In this document: positions 1 through 8,331 of the stretch, in pieces | Layout: each line of letters starts with the position of its first letter | Position numbering within the stretch: position 1 is the stretch's first letter | NCBI GenBank assembly: GCA_965204835.1 | Contig: OZ242017.1 | Location: forward strand, 1,922,001 to 1,986,000 | Origin: VXMT01 sp965204835 | GTDB lineage: Bacteria > Chloroflexota > Dehalococcoidia > UBA2979 | Direction: 5' to 3' | Length of the DNA stretch: 64,000 bases | Made by a program: the position numbers and the translations under genes | The notes under the pieces: generated by a model | Seen by the model: the letters and a program-made list of their open reading frames with translations, nothing else | The model's database searches: none | Told to the model about the DNA's origin: nothing

Positions 1-178
1 TCACCTCGCGCAGCGCGGTCTCCTCGACCGACTCGCCGTCGTGCGGCTTGCCCTTGGGCAGCGCCCACAGCCCCTCGTCGGTACGCGCCACGAGCACGAC
101 CTCGATGCGGCCCTCGACGCGGCGGTAGACGACGCCGCCCGCGGCCCAGACCTCGCGATGCCCCTTGCGAGTGCCCAC
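1..178 (-). CDS. NUDIX hydrolase, C-terminus cut by window edge
   Basis: Only the first 59 codons are present. They read as the start of a NUDIX domain of the diadenosine-polyphosphate/MutT type: an AAGGVVYR strand near residue 13, then LPKGKPHDGES and EETALREV, which is the beginning of the NUDIX box (Gx5Ex7REUxEExGU). The catalytic REUxEE end lies outside the window. Translation starts at a GTG that shares one base with the TAG stop of the upstream HEAT-repeat gene (TAGTG), so the two are probably co-translated. Family members hydrolyse nucleoside diphosphates linked to another group; the substrate cannot be told from this fragment. Confidence 0.85.
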   Translation of the reverse strand, partial: MGTRKGHREVWAAGGVVYRRVEGRIEVVLVARTDEGLWALPKGKPHDGESVEETALREV

Positions 179-1221
179 TACTGCGCCTCCGCCTGGAAGT
201 CGACGGACATCATCTGCAGCTCCTCGATGGCAAGCTCGGCGGCCTCCGCAATGTGTGGCTCGTCGCTCTCCAGCAGCCGCACGAGGATGGCCTCGGCCTC
301 CTCGCCGGCGATCTCGCCGAGCGCGCGGATCGCCGCGACCTGCACCTCGGGCTCCTGCTCCTCGTCCAGCAGCAGCGTGAGCGGCTGGATCGCCGCCTCC
401 AGCAGCAGCTGGCCCGCCGAGGTCGCCGCGGCGGAGCGCACCTCGTCGTCCTCGTCCTCGAACGACTGGACCAGGATCGGCAGCCAGTCGTCCGAGCCGT
501 GGCGGCCCATCGCCACCACCGAGGCGACGCGCATGCGCGTGTTGCCCGTCTCGTACTGCTCGGCGATGAGCTCGGCCACCCACTCCTCGGACGACGCGCC
601 CGCGGCCTCCAGTGCCGCGGCGCGGACCTCGTCGTCCTCGACAGCGTCCTCGACGCGCTCACGGAGCGCCTCCGCGATGCGCTCTCCCAGGTCCGACGGC
701 ACCATGCCGAACTCGATGCCGACGACGAAGTTGCCGAGGCTGTTGGCCGCCTCGGCGCGGACCGCCGACACAGGGTCGTCGCTCACGATGCCGGCCAGCA
801 GCTCCGCGTACTCCAGGCGGTCGTGCTCGCGCAGCCCGTGCATGGCGAGGATGCGCGTCGCCACGTCGCTGTCGAGCAGCGCGGCGAGGTGGATACGGTC
901 GAAGTCGAGCGTGACGTCGTCCTCGGCGTGCTGCTGCAGCGCGGCCAGCAGGTCGCGGCGGCGCTGCGGCGCGAGCTGCGGCAGCATCGCGAGCACGCGC
1001 CCCACGGTCTGGTCGTCGGCGCCGCTCAGCGCGGGAAGGTCGGCAAAGGGGAGCCCGAAGGCCTCGTCGGCGATGGCTTCGAGGACCGTCGCGGGCGGCG
1101 GCAGCCGGCGCGGCTCATCAAGTTCGGGTTCCTCGAACCCGCCGTCCGGGGCGTCCTCGGGCAGCTCGCCGTTACCGCGTTCGGGCATGTCCGCATCGCC
1201 GTGGTCTGAGGTCTGGGGCAT
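178..1221 (-). CDS. HEAT-repeat protein
   Basis: A 347-residue soluble protein with an acidic, Pro/Glu-rich first 45 residues and then helical repeats of about 31 residues. The repeats carry the HEAT/PBS-lyase pattern of paired helices with conserved Asp and Arg, for example DEVRSAAATSAGQLLLEA and PEVQVAAIRALGEIAG. Such proteins are scaffolds for protein-protein contacts, and no catalytic motif is visible. It lies 36 bases after gpsA but also has its own -10-like TACACT 8 bases before the ATG, so it may be expressed separately and leaderless. It overlaps the next gene by one base. Partner and role are unknown. Confidence 0.8.
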   Translation of the reverse strand: MPQTSDHGDADMPERGNGELPEDAPDGGFEEPELDEPRRLPPPATVLEAIADEAFGLPFADLPALSGADDQTVGRVLAMLPQLAPQRRRDLLAALQQHAEDDVTLDFDRIHLAALLDSDVATRILAMHGLREHDRLEYAELLAGIVSDDPVSAVRAEAANSLGNFVVGIEFGMVPSDLGERIAEALRERVEDAVEDDEVRAAALEAAGASSEEWVAELIAEQYETGNTRMRVASVVAMGRHGSDDWLPILVQSFEDEDDEVRSAAATSAGQLLLEAAIQPLTLLLDEEQEPEVQVAAIRALGEIAGEEAEAILVRLLESDEPHIAEAAELAIEELQMMSVDFQAEAQ

Positions 1222-1229
1222 CGGCCGTG

Positions 1230-1235
1230 AGTGTA
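1230..1235 (-). promoter_or_regulatory. Putative extended -10 for the HEAT-repeat gene
   Basis: On the minus strand TGCTACACT (TGn plus TACACT) ends 8 bases before the ATG at 1221. Initiation 7-8 bases downstream would give a nearly leaderless mRNA. No convincing -35 is seen. Confidence 0.4.
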
Positions 1236-1257
1236 GCAGGGACGCCCCAGACGGCGA

Positions 1258-2280
1258 TCAGTCGGGGGCGGGGGACGAGGAGAGCTCCGCTGTCGGGTCG
1301 CGCTCGAGCAGCGCCTCGGCGGCCCGGCGCGGCGGCACGCCGTGGTGGAGCACCCGGTCCAGCCCCTCGGCGATGGGCATCTCGACGCCGACGCGGGCCG
1401 CGAGGCGCAGCGCGGCCGGGGTGGTGGTGGCGCCCTCGGCGGTCTCGCCGATCTCGGCCAGCGCTTCGTCCAGCGTGCGGCCGCGGGCCAGCAACTCGCC
1501 GAGCCGCCGGTTGCGCGAGAGCGGGCTGATCGCGGTGGCGATGAGGTCGCCGACGCCCGCGAGCCCCTGGAACGTCAGCGGGTCGGCGCCCAGCGCGACG
1601 CCCAGCCTCGATATCTCGGCGAGCCCGCGCGTGATGATGGCGCCCTTCGCGTTGTCGCCGTACTCGAAGCCGTCGACGATCCCGGCGGCGATGGCGACGA
1701 TGTTCTTGAGCGCCCCGCCGAACTCGACGCCCACCACGTCGCGGCTCGTGTAGACGCGCAGCACGGGGCTGTGGAACGCCGCACGCAGCACCTCGATCGG
1801 CGCATCGCGCGAGGCGATGACGGTGGTGCCGGGGAGGCCCGAGGCGACCTCGGGCGAGAGGTTCGGGCCGGAGAGCGCGGCCGTCGGCCGGCCGGGCAAT
1901 GCGTCGGCGAGCACCTCGGTCATGCGACGCCCGGTCGCGTCCTCGATGCCCTTCGAGCCGCTCAGCACGACGGCGTCGGGCGCAACCGCGCCCGCGATCG
2001 CCTCGGCGTTCGAGGCCATGGTCTGCGAGGGCACGACGAAGCACACGAGCTGCGCGGCGGTCAGCCGCTCGGCATCGGCGCTCGGTTCCAGCCCGGGCGG
2101 GAAGGCGATGCCCGGGAGGCGCCGCTCGTTGCTGCCGTCTGCCTGGAGGCGGGCGGCCTCGGCGGCGTCGCGCGCGAGGAGCGTCACGCCGACGCCGTTG
2201 CGCGCGAGCAGCACCGCCAGGGTGGTGCCCCACGCGGTCGTCCCGACGACCGCGGCCGTCTGGATCGGGTCGCTGGTCAC
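1258..2280 (-). CDS. gpsA: Glycerol-3-phosphate dehydrogenase [NAD(P)+]
   Basis: Reduces dihydroxyacetone phosphate to sn-glycerol-3-phosphate for phospholipid synthesis in the cytoplasm. The N-terminal Rossmann loop (VVGTTAWGTTLA) binds the dinucleotide. The block EFGGALKNIVAIAAGI contains the catalytic lysine, and GLAGVGDLIAT and SRNRRLGELL are typical of the C-terminal substrate domain. Length is about 340 residues, normal for GpsA. An upstream in-frame ATG at 2310 would run into plsY; the GTG at 2280, four bases after the plsY stop and immediately before the Rossmann strand, is the better start. The neighbour plsY uses its product, so the pair forms the first two steps of lysophosphatidate formation. 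Confidence 0.95.
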   Translation of the reverse strand: MTSDPIQTAAVVGTTAWGTTLAVLLARNGVGVTLLARDAAEAARLQADGSNERRLPGIAFPPGLEPSADAERLTAAQLVCFVVPSQTMASNAEAIAGAVAPDAVVLSGSKGIEDATGRRMTEVLADALPGRPTAALSGPNLSPEVASGLPGTTVIASRDAPIEVLRAAFHSPVLRVYTSRDVVGVEFGGALKNIVAIAAGIVDGFEYGDNAKGAIITRGLAEISRLGVALGADPLTFQGLAGVGDLIATAISPLSRNRRLGELLARGRTLDEALAEIGETAEGATTTPAALRLAARVGVEMPIAEGLDRVLHHGVPPRRAAEALLERDPTAELSSSPAPD

Positions 2281-2284
2281 GGGC

Positions 2285-2917
2285 CTAGCTTCCGGCGCTC
2301 GAAGCACCACCCTGCCCGAGCTTTGGCTCGACGCCGCGCAGCAGCCTGCGGATGTTCGGGAGGTGGTTCAGCTCGATGGCGAGTGTCGCCGCAGCGCCGA
2401 AGAACAGGTAGTGCGGCGAGAGCCATCCCACGGCGACCGAGATGGCGATCAGCACGAAGGCCACGGCCGTCGCCGTCATCGACATGAGCGAGACGTAGCG
2501 GGTGGTCGCGAGCACCGCGCCCCCGGCGAGCAGGACCGCGAGCGCCAGCCACAGCGAGGGCCAGAGCGCGATCGCGAGTAGGCCGCCGAACGCCGTCGCC
2601 ACCCCTCGGCCGCCCCGGAACCCGGCGAAGACCGGGAAGGTGTGCCCGATGACGGCGGCGACGCCGGTGAGCGTCGCGGCCCACGGGTCGTCGAACACGG
2701 CCCGCGCGACGAGCACCGGGATGGCGCCCTTGGCGATGTCGGCGAGCAGCACCACGATCGCGGCGCCGAGGCCGAGCGAGCGCAGCGTGTTGGTGAAGCC
2801 GGTCTTGCCCGACCCCTGGTCGCGCACGTCGACGCCCCGGTAGACGCGGCTCACGATGAGGCCCGACGGGACCGAGCCGAGCAGGTAGCCACCGACGAGC
2901 ATCAGCGCGGCGATCAT
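2285..2917 (-). CDS. plsY: Glycerol-3-phosphate acyltransferase PlsY
   Basis: An integral membrane acyltransferase that transfers an acyl group from acyl-phosphate to glycerol-3-phosphate. The 210 residues are mostly hydrophobic, with at least five membrane segments. The three family motifs are visible: LLGSVPSGLI near residue 12, the GSGKTGFTNTLRSLG loop near residue 36, and GHTFPVFAGFRGGRGVAT around residue 90. The second motif reads KTGFTN where many homologues have NPGATN. Its ATG overlaps the der stop by four bases, and gpsA, which makes the substrate, follows directly. Confidence 0.95.
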   Translation of the reverse strand: MIAALMLVGGYLLGSVPSGLIVSRVYRGVDVRDQGSGKTGFTNTLRSLGLGAAIVVLLADIAKGAIPVLVARAVFDDPWAATLTGVAAVIGHTFPVFAGFRGGRGVATAFGGLLAIALWPSLWLALAVLLAGGAVLATTRYVSLMSMTATAVAFVLIAISVAVGWLSPHYLFFGAAATLAIELNHLPNIRRLLRGVEPKLGQGGASSAGS

Positions 2918-4293
2918 GCGGGCGCTCCCACTCCCTCGGCTTCCTCGACCGGCTCGTCTGCGCCGCCACGGGCGCGGAAGCGGAGCCGGATCGCGGCTCC
3001 CTCGAACCCGAACGCATCACGGATGCGATTCTCCAGGTACCGACGATACGCGAAATGGAGCAGTTCCGGATCGTTGACGAAGAACACGAACGTCGGCGGC
3101 TGTACCTCGGCCTGCGTAACGTAGAGCAGCTTGAGCCGCCGGCGCCCCACCGAGCGCGGCGGGTGCGTCACGAACGCGCGTTGTAGCACGCGGTTGAGCT
3201 CCGATGTCTGCACACGGCGGCGGCGCACCTCGTCGACGTGGACGGCGAGTTGCAGCAGGTCCGGGATGCCCTGGCCCGTGAGCGCCGAGGTGAAGTGCAC
3301 GGGCGCCCACGGCGCGAAGCGGTAGCGGCTGTCGATGTCGCGCGCGAACGCGCCTCGCTCCGTACCCGGCTCGGCCAGGTCCCACTTGTTGACCACCAGC
3401 ACCATGCCCTTGCCGAACTCCACGATGCGGCTGGCGATGTGCATGTCCTGCGCCGCCGTGGGCTCCGAGGGCTCGATCAGCAGGAACACCACGTCCGAGC
3501 GCGCGATGGCGCGCTCGGCCTGCTGCACCGAGTGCCGCTCGACCCCTCGGCCGATCTTGCCGCGCCGCCGGATCCCCGCGGTATCGACCAGCACCATGTC
3601 GTGGCCGTCGAACTCGAACGGGCTGTCGATGGCGTCGCGCGTGGTGCCCGGCAGGTCCGAGACGATCGTGCGTTCCTCGCCGAGGATGGCGTTGGCGAGC
3701 GAGGACTTCCCCACGTTGGGCCGCCCGACGATCGCGATGCGGATCGGGTGCGCGCGCTCCGACTCCTCGCTCTCCCCGGGTTCGGGCAGGCGCTCGACCA
3801 CGTCGTCGAGGAGTTCAGCGGCGCCGTCTCCGTGGTAGGCGGAGATGAGGATCGGCTCGCCGAGGCCGAGGCCGTGCAGCTCGTGGACGTTCGCGGCCGC
3901 CTCGCGGCGGTCGGCCTTGTTGGCGACCAGCAACACCTCGCGGTCGGCGCGCCGCAGCTGGTCGGCGAGCGCCTCGTCCGAGGCGGTCAGGCCCGCGGCC
4001 GCGTCGACGACGAACAGCAGCAAGTCCGCCTCGTCGAGCGCGAGCTCGACCTGCTCGCGGATCGGGTCGGCGAATGGCGCGCCCGGGAAGTCGTCGGGGC
4101 CCTCGAGGCCGCCCGTGTCGACGACGCGGAAGCGGCGGCGGCCCCAGCGGCACCACCCGTACTGGCGGTCGCGCGTGGTGCCCGCGAGCCGCTCGACGAG
4201 CGCGCGCCGTGACCGCGTCATGCGGTTGAACAGCGCCGACTTGCCGACGTTCGGGCGTCCAACGATGGCGACGAGCGGAGGTGGGGCGCTCAT
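2914..4293 (-). CDS. der: Ribosome biogenesis GTPase Der (EngA)
   Basis: Double-GTPase needed for 50S subunit maturation. Two consecutive G domains are complete: GRPNVGKSALFNR, DTGG and NKAD in the first (residues about 10-170), and GRPNVGKSSLANAI, DTAGIRRRG and NKWD in the second (about 190-360). A KH-like C-terminal domain follows and ends in RFRARGGADEPVEEAEG. At 459 residues it is of normal size. Start and stop overlap cdaR and plsY by four bases each, so it sits inside one translationally coupled operon. Confidence 0.97.
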   Translation of the reverse strand: MSAPPPLVAIVGRPNVGKSALFNRMTRSRRALVERLAGTTRDRQYGWCRWGRRRFRVVDTGGLEGPDDFPGAPFADPIREQVELALDEADLLLFVVDAAAGLTASDEALADQLRRADREVLLVANKADRREAAANVHELHGLGLGEPILISAYHGDGAAELLDDVVERLPEPGESEESERAHPIRIAIVGRPNVGKSSLANAILGEERTIVSDLPGTTRDAIDSPFEFDGHDMVLVDTAGIRRRGKIGRGVERHSVQQAERAIARSDVVFLLIEPSEPTAAQDMHIASRIVEFGKGMVLVVNKWDLAEPGTERGAFARDIDSRYRFAPWAPVHFTSALTGQGIPDLLQLAVHVDEVRRRRVQTSELNRVLQRAFVTHPPRSVGRRRLKLLYVTQAEVQPPTFVFFVNDPELLHFAYRRYLENRIRDAFGFEGAAIRLRFRARGGADEPVEEAEGVGAPA

Positions 4294-5585
4294 CCTTCAT
4301 CCCCTGTCGGTAGAGGAGTGAGCGTAACGGAGAGCAGCGCCGGTCGCCATTCGCGGATGGTGAGGTTGCGCGGCGCGATCACGGCCACCTCGGCGAACCC
4401 CGACTCGTCGCCATCGAGCGCGCCGACGTCGACCTCGGCGCGCACGTCACCGGGCTCGAGGCCGTTCAGCACCGGCAGCGGCCCTTCGAGCACCACGGTC
4501 ACCACCTGGTCGCCGAGGTCCGCCACCATGTCGTCCGGCACGCCGCCGGCCTCCGGCACGACCGTGAGCACGGTGGTGCCGAGCACCGGTTCGACCGCAA
4601 CGACGACGCGCGCGCTCGCACCGCCGGTGGCGGCCACGGCCGGGGGCAGCGTCGCGGTGAGCGAGAGCCGGATGTCGCCGTCGGCCCCGTCGAGCCGCAC
4701 GAAGCCGAGGCGGAGCTGCTCCAGGTCCTGGAGGACCTCGAGCGTGCCTTCGATGCGGGCGACGGTCGGGCTGACCGTGACGCCCGCGACCCGGTAGCCC
4801 TGGGCCGGCTCGCCGAGGAGCTCCACGGTGAACGGCACGGTCTTCGAGACCGTGCTCTTCTGCACGTCCACCGTCACGCTGACCGTCGAGGGCTGCACGG
4901 ACAGCCCGCGGATGCGGCCGTCGCTCGCCCCGCGCGGCACGAGTTCGGCGACCTGCTGGAACCCGACGGTGATGCCGGTCACGTTGATCTCGGCCACCGC
5001 ACGCTCGGCCAGCTCCACCAGCGATTCGGGGCCGGAGATCTCCACCGTGACCCGCTCGGGGACGGTCTGCACGATCTCGAACCCGCTCGGCGGCGCGCCC
5101 AGCAGGCGCGGCTCGACGGGGATGATCCGCGACACCACCGGCTCGAGGTTCACGGTGATCGACGGCGGCTCGACGGCGAGGATGCGCACCCCGCGCGTCC
5201 CGCTCACCTCCACGCGGACGGGCACGGACTGTTCACGCGCGGTGAGTCCGGCGAGGTTGACGGTCGCCTCGAAGTTCGAGGCGGTGAGGCTCTCCCAACG
5301 GTCCTGGGACGCCTCGATGCGCAGGTCCACGGCGCCCAGGTTGTTCGCCACGGCGAGGTCGGGCCCCACGTTCACGAACGTCACCTGGATCTGGCTCGGG
5401 AACGCGCCGGCGATCGAGGGGTCCTCGTCTTCGGTGACGAACACCCACAGCGCAATGCCGAGCACAACCGAGAGGGCGAGCAGGCGCGGCGTGCGCCGCA
5501 CCGTGACGAACGCGCGGCCCCAGACCGCCACGATGACGTCCAGCGTATTGCCCGCCGGGCTGCCGCCGAGCCGTGATCCCGACAT
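4290..5585 (-). CDS. cdaR: YbbR-repeat protein, CdaA regulator CdaR-like
   Basis: A 431-residue protein with one N-terminal membrane anchor (around residues 35-53, LLALSVVLGIALWVFV) and a long extracytoplasmic part made of several YbbR repeats of about 85 residues. These recur with blocks such as VPVRVEVSGTRGVRIL, IPVEPRLLGAPPSGFEI and VPFTVELLGEPAQGYRV. In Firmicutes the homologue CdaR binds and modulates the diadenylate cyclase CdaA. Here it overlaps cdaA by one base (TGATG) and der by four, the usual cdaA-cdaR pairing. Regulation of c-di-AMP level is the likely role; that is inferred from family and context. Confidence 0.9.
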   Translation of the reverse strand: MSGSRLGGSPAGNTLDVIVAVWGRAFVTVRRTPRLLALSVVLGIALWVFVTEDEDPSIAGAFPSQIQVTFVNVGPDLAVANNLGAVDLRIEASQDRWESLTASNFEATVNLAGLTAREQSVPVRVEVSGTRGVRILAVEPPSITVNLEPVVSRIIPVEPRLLGAPPSGFEIVQTVPERVTVEISGPESLVELAERAVAEINVTGITVGFQQVAELVPRGASDGRIRGLSVQPSTVSVTVDVQKSTVSKTVPFTVELLGEPAQGYRVAGVTVSPTVARIEGTLEVLQDLEQLRLGFVRLDGADGDIRLSLTATLPPAVAATGGASARVVVAVEPVLGTTVLTVVPEAGGVPDDMVADLGDQVVTVVLEGPLPVLNGLEPGDVRAEVDVGALDGDESGFAEVAVIAPRNLTIREWRPALLSVTLTPLPTGDEG

Positions 5586-6430
5586 CAGGGGGCTTGCTGC
5601 TCGGGACGCGCCTCGGCGCTCGCGGATACCGTCCCGGGCTCGCCGTCACGCAGTCCATCGCCGAGCGCGAACATGCGGCGTAGCCGCGCGTGCACTTCTG
5701 CCTCACCGAGGTTCGTGCGCATCCGTCCCTGCGCGGCGAGGCCGAGCGTGCCGCGCTCCTCGGAGACGACGATCACGATCGCGTCGGTGCCCTCGGTCAT
5801 CCCGACGGCGGCGCGGTGGCGCATCCCGAGGTCGGCCTGGAGCGGCGAGTCGGTGAGCGGCAACGTGCACCCGGCGGCGATGACCTGGTCGCCACGGACG
5901 ATCACGGCGCCGTCATGGAGGGGCGTGTTCGGCATGAAGATGCTGCCGAGCAGCTCCGCCGAGAGCTCCGCGTTCAGCTCGACGCCGGTGTCGATGACCT
6001 CCTGCAGCCCCGTCTCGCGCTCGAACACCACGAGCGCGCCGTAGCGCTGGCGCGCCAGCCGCGCCGCCGCACGCACGGCCACGTCGATGGTCCCTTCCTG
6101 GTCCTGGCGCACGAGCGCCAGCTGCCAGCCGGTCCGCCCCAGGCGGTCGAGCACGCGTCGGATCTCGGGCTGGAAGACGACGATCACGCCGATCACCAGA
6201 CCGGTGACCATGTTCTCCAGCATCCAGTTGACGACTTGCAGGTCGAAGAAGCGCGCCAGCAGGAACGCGCCCACGAGGAGCAGTGAGACGCCTCGCAGCA
6301 CCGTCCACGCGGTGGTGCCTCGCAGGAGCAGCAGCAGCCAGTAGATGGCGAGCGAGATCAGCAGGATGTCGAGCACCGCGACGGCGTCGATGCGTTCGAA
6401 CACGTCTCGCACCACGTCCGGCACGCGCAC
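5585..6430 (-). CDS. cdaA: Membrane diadenylate cyclase CdaA
   Basis: Condenses two ATP to c-di-AMP, a second messenger for turgor, potassium uptake and wall homeostasis. Three N-terminal membrane helices (about residues 17-90, e.g. LLISLAIYWLLLLL) are followed by a DAC (DisA_N) domain. The catalytic DGA (in DGAVIVRG) and RHR (in GMRHRAAVG) motifs are both intact. The frame is open further upstream, but that part lies inside argF. The GTG at 6430, behind GGAAGG at 9 bases and 23 bases after the argF stop, gives 281 residues, normal for CdaA. cdaR follows immediately. Confidence 0.93.
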   Translation of the reverse strand: MRVPDVVRDVFERIDAVAVLDILLISLAIYWLLLLLRGTTAWTVLRGVSLLLVGAFLLARFFDLQVVNWMLENMVTGLVIGVIVVFQPEIRRVLDRLGRTGWQLALVRQDQEGTIDVAVRAAARLARQRYGALVVFERETGLQEVIDTGVELNAELSAELLGSIFMPNTPLHDGAVIVRGDQVIAAGCTLPLTDSPLQADLGMRHRAAVGMTEGTDAIVIVVSEERGTLGLAAQGRMRTNLGEAEVHARLRRMFALGDGLRDGEPGTVSASAEARPEQQAP

Positions 6431-6453
6431 CGGGATCCGCCTTCCCGCCGAGC

Positions 6454-7359
6454 CTAGCCGAGCAGGCTCAGCAGCACCGCCTGCTGCGTGTGCAGCCGGT
6501 TCTCGGCCTGGTCGAACACCACGGACCGGGGCGACTCGATGACGTCGTCGGTGATCTCCTCGCCGCGGTGGGCGGGCAGGTCGTGCATCACGAGCGCGTC
6601 CGGCGGGGCCGCTGCCAGCAGCTCGGCGTCGAGGCGGAACGGGCCGAAGGCCTCCAGGCGGTCCGCCAGCATGTGCTCGTCGCCCATCGACGCCCACACG
6701 TCGGTGTAGACCACCGCAACATCCCGGACGGCCTCACGCGGGTCGTCGGTCTGCATGACGGAGCCCGGACCCCCCGCCGCCCGCGCGACGTCGAGGTCGG
6801 CGTCGCTCAGCCCGTAGCCCTCGGGCGACGCGCAACGGAAGTCGATCCCCGCGAGCACGGACGCGTTGGCCAGCGCCCGCGAGACGTTGTTGCCCTCGCC
6901 GAGGTAGGCAAGGCGCAGGCCGTGCAGCGAGCCGAAGCGCTCGCGCAGGGTGAGGAGGTCGGCGAGCGCCTGGCAGGGATGCTCGACTTCGCTGAGCCCG
7001 TTGATAACCGGCACCGAGGACCACTCGGCGAACTCGTCGACGGTCTCGTGTGCGAAGGTGCGCACGGCGATCCCGTGCGCCATGCGCGAGACCACGCGCG
7101 CGACGTCCTTGACCGCCTCGCGCGACCCCGCGCCGACCTCCTGCGGCCCGAGGTAGACCGCGCGCCCGCCGAGGCGGTGCATGGCCACCTCGAACGCGAG
7201 GCGCGTGCGCAGCGATGGCTTCTCGAAGACCAGCGCGAGCACCTGCCCGGCCAGCTCCGGCCCGCACCCGTCACGCTTGATCGCGAGCGCGGAGTCGAGG
7301 AGCTCGTGGAGCTCCTCGGGGTTCAGGTCGAGCATGGAGCGGAAGTGACGGGGCGGCAC
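6454..7359 (-). CDS. argF: Ornithine carbamoyltransferase
   Basis: Forms citrulline from carbamoyl phosphate and ornithine in arginine synthesis. Carbamoyl-phosphate motifs FEKPSLRTR and HPCQALADL are present, as are DVWASMG and the C-terminal HRGEEIT. The ornithine-side signature, usually HCLP with a functional cysteine, reads HDLPAHRG, which is unusual. The frame is open to a GTG at 7410, but a TATACT -10 lies just upstream of it. The GTG at 7359, behind GGAG, gives PPRHFRSMLDLNPEEL, matching the usual OTC N-terminus, and 301 residues. It is the first gene of the cdaA-gpsA operon. Confidence 0.9.
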   Translation of the reverse strand: MPPRHFRSMLDLNPEELHELLDSALAIKRDGCGPELAGQVLALVFEKPSLRTRLAFEVAMHRLGGRAVYLGPQEVGAGSREAVKDVARVVSRMAHGIAVRTFAHETVDEFAEWSSVPVINGLSEVEHPCQALADLLTLRERFGSLHGLRLAYLGEGNNVSRALANASVLAGIDFRCASPEGYGLSDADLDVARAAGGPGSVMQTDDPREAVRDVAVVYTDVWASMGDEHMLADRLEAFGPFRLDAELLAAAPPDALVMHDLPAHRGEEITDDVIESPRSVVFDQAENRLHTQQAVLLSLLG

Positions 7360-7414
7360 GGCTGGGGTCTCCGCTGCGTGTGGACAGGTTGGTGTGCTGC
7401 GGGACAGCACGCCC

Positions 7415-7420
7415 AGTATA
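7415..7420 (-). promoter_or_regulatory. Putative -10 of the argF-gpsA operon
   Basis: TATACT on the minus strand, about 55 bases before the chosen argF GTG. It is a 5/6 match to TATAAT. No clear -35 at 16-18 bases. Confidence 0.4.
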
Positions 7421-7458
7421 GCCGTTGTGGATAATCGCGCTGCCCACGCGGCAACCGG

Positions 7459-7554
7459 TCACATGAGCGTGACCCGGTAGCGGCTCATGATCTCCTCCAC
7501 GTAGACCCGGCCGGGATCCGACTCACCGCGTAGGCGGCGTCTGGCGAGGCGGCA
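7459..7554 (-). other. Possible remnant coding stretch after the 7555 gene
   Basis: Thirty-one sense codons lie in frame directly after the TAG of the preceding gene and end in TGA. They read ESDPGRVYVEEIMSRYR in the middle, which looks more like protein than random high-GC sequence. It could be a degraded gene tail or chance. No start and no recognisable domain. Confidence 0.2.
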
Positions 7555-8271
7555 CTACCCGATCGGTTCCAATTCCGCCTCGGCGGCCTCAACAACATCG
7601 CTAGCGCGTTCGGTGCCGAGGAGATCAGCAGGCTTAGCACCGATCCGATCGTTCGTGGAGATCCACCACGAGGCAACACCCCAGGGATCAGACGCAGCTT
7701 CCAACCGTTCATTGATCTCGATGGCCTCGGGGAAGACCTGGTGGCGCTCCGCATCGAACTGGAACGCGAGGTACTGGTATGCGCCGTCCCGCAGGAAGCC
7801 AACGAGCCAGGAGCGCAACCGATATCTTCGGATCCGTTCACGGTACGGACCCCGCCAGTCGAGAACTGCGGCCACGCCTGCCGGGCGCAGCATCGGTTCC
7901 TTCCAGACTGTTTGCATCGCCTCACGTTGGAGTTCAGTCTGCACGCGCATGAATCGGGCCACCCGAGCGACGGTCCCATCATGCTCGATGTCAACAGAGT
8001 CGATAATTCGCTCTCGGAGGGCGAACAGTGCCAGCCAGTCCCGGATCAGATCGCCCCTGCTCTCGAGCGCATCACGTCGGGTAGCCAGGAGGGCCGCCAC
8101 GTCCAACCAGGCCCGATCGTCGAGTGTGCCTTCTGTTTCATAGCGACTGACAAGCTCGGGTAGGCCGTGATGTTCCCTCAAGACGCGCATGAGCAGGGCG
8201 TCCTCAACGTCGCCCTCGCCGAACTCGCGGCACAGCTCGTCGATACGCTCTGTGATCAGGGGACTCGTCAC
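7555..8271 (-). CDS. Hypothetical protein with MbcA/ParS-like C-terminus
   Basis: 238 residues, mostly helical and charged, with no signal peptide or membrane segment. The last 45 residues (SDPWGVASWWISTNDRIG, then KPADLLGTERASDVVEAA) resemble the C-terminal toxin-binding domain of Xre/MbcA/ParS antitoxins (DUF2384), whose pattern is DPWAVASWLxTPNxxLGGxxPxDLL. The first 190 residues do not look like an Xre HTH and I do not recognise them. No RES-type toxin gene adjoins. Base composition is clearly less GC-rich than its neighbours, suggesting acquisition. The resemblance is by eye and partial. Confidence 0.65.
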   Translation of the reverse strand: MTSPLITERIDELCREFGEGDVEDALLMRVLREHHGLPELVSRYETEGTLDDRAWLDVAALLATRRDALESRGDLIRDWLALFALRERIIDSVDIEHDGTVARVARFMRVQTELQREAMQTVWKEPMLRPAGVAAVLDWRGPYRERIRRYRLRSWLVGFLRDGAYQYLAFQFDAERHQVFPEAIEINERLEAASDPWGVASWWISTNDRIGAKPADLLGTERASDVVEAAEAELEPIG

Positions 8272-8331
8272 ACGGACTCCTCTGCGGCCCGAGCTATATC
8301 GTACCGCGTCTCGGACGGCGGCAAGTGTCTC

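Noticed and set aside
41..1753. Very long open frame on the plus strand (570 codons), and many like it across the window
   Set aside because: Antisense to gpsA and the HEAT gene; Ser/Arg-rich translation without motifs, an effect of high GC reducing stop codons.
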